Source: an uncultured Prevotellaceae bacterium (lineage in GTDB: Bacteria > Bacteroidota > Bacteroidia > Bacteroidales > Bacteroidaceae). Taken from it: a DNA stretch of 34,650 nucleotides. The DNA is taken from assembly GCA_902800585.1 (NCBI GenBank), contig CADCEW010000039.1, positions 1 through 34,650 of the forward strand, written 5' to 3'. A program made the translations under genes and the position numbers. Each line of letters starts with the position of its first letter. Within the stretch, counting starts at the first letter, position 1. This document shows, one piece after another, positions 34,318-34,650 of the stretch. The notes below the pieces were generated by a model, which did not search any database, was not told the DNA's origin, and worked only from the letters and a program-made list of their open reading frames with translations.

Positions 34318-34650
34318 TTTCTCCTTAAATAAATACCTTTATGTTTTGTGATTCTGAAAGTGCAACGGTCGCTTCCTCTGAGAATCGAATTCTCAATCCG
34401 AACATCGAATTGACTGTCCGGTTCAAGTTGCGACAAGATATATAGAATGCTCTGTCGTGAGCACTCACATTGCTGCGGATTGTTTCTCAACCCACATTTA
34501 ACTTTAGGGCACGAACATTCCAGATAGCTCAGTTCATAAATCTTTCCTGGCTCAATCACCCTACCCGTATAGGACTTGCTGTTGTACCCTTCCGTATAGA
34601 TCCTGTCAAAATCCCCTTCATACTTGGCATATATTTGCTTATGTATCTGG
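34314..34650 (-). CDS. Cys-rich protein, N-terminus outside the window
   Basis: The frame is open to the window edge, giving at least 112 residues; a GTG at 34557 is only an internal codon. The visible part has a cysteine pattern C-x-C-x4-C-x7-C-x-C in LECSCPKVKCGLRNNPQQCECS, then SILYILSQL, and ends SILRGSDRCTFRITKHKG. This resembles a family of small metal- or ligand-binding proteins (the SILRG...C-F-I end is shared with L-2-amino-thiazoline-4-carboxylic acid hydrolase-like and related DUF proteins), but I cannot name it with certainty. It overlaps the next gene by four bases. Confidence 0.7.
   Translation of the reverse strand, partial: QIHKQIYAKYEGDFDRIYTEGYNSKSYTGRVIEPGKIYELSYLECSCPKVKCGLRNNPQQCECSRQSILYILSQLEPDSQFDVRIENSILRGSDRCTFRITKHKGIYLRRK

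Overview
The window looks like a piece of a Bacteroidota chromosome, most likely Prevotellaceae (Prevotella/Segatella). The grounds are: promoters of the Bacteroidota type (TTTG, about 19-20 bases, TAnnTTTG) ahead of most transcription units; a GldE-type protein; a eukaryote-like glycogen synthase paired with an alpha-glucan phosphorylase; a C10 peptidase ending in a type IX-style sorting tail; a fimbrillin-like lipoprotein; and mostly absent Shine-Dalgarno sequences. Identification is from protein recognition and motifs only; no search was run.

Layout. 1-4.0 kb: glycogen synthase (5'-truncated by the window and frameshifted) overlapping alpha-glucan phosphorylase, closed by a terminator. 4.0-6.7 kb, minus strand: ThiE-like protein, PRPP synthetase, thioredoxin-like lipoprotein. 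6.8-7.9 kb: carboxynorspermidine decarboxylase, divergent from the ThiE-like gene. 7.9-8.55 kb: a tRNA cluster with two tRNA-Gly(GCC) copies inside a direct repeat, an intact tRNA-Leu(GAG), and a tRNA-Leu 3' fragment fused to the first tRNA-Gly. 8.5-10.9 kb: conserved hypothetical, ssb, gldE. 10.8-14.8 kb: a divergent pair of exported cysteine peptidases (C11 lipoprotein and a frameshifted C10 enzyme). 14.85-17 kb: a repeat- and hairpin-rich intergenic stretch, a 42-residue peptide gene, and a GC-shifted mosaic fimbrillin/BIG2 lipoprotein. 17-18.5 kb, minus: TrmH-type RNA methyltransferase and a cyclophilin.

18.6-30.8 kb is a carbohydrate-degradation region in two transcription units. The first holds a GH9 glucanase, a 22-residue membrane microprotein and a fused two-esterase protein, and ends at a strong terminator. 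The second has its own promoter and reads CE1 esterase, GH3, GH3, CE1 esterase, EamA-type transporter, with gaps of 6-21 bases. Together they suggest extracellular cutting of a plant-wall glucan or xylan, removal of acyl and feruloyl-type decorations, release of sugars by the GH3 enzymes, and possibly uptake or export by the transporter. There is no SusC/SusD pair, so it is not a standard polysaccharide utilisation locus. 30.8-34.65 kb, minus: an outer-membrane beta-barrel receptor and, separated by a terminator, a translationally overlapping trio (Cys-rich protein cut by the window end, NAD(P)H/FMN oxidoreductase, CDP-alcohol phosphatidyltransferase).

The least explained parts are the small peptide gene at 15336-15464 with its mosaic lipoprotein, the microprotein at 21011-21079, and three junctions that look like small deletions (glycogen synthase, C10 peptidase, tRNA-Gly/tRNA-Leu). 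These three may be real lesions or assembly faults.
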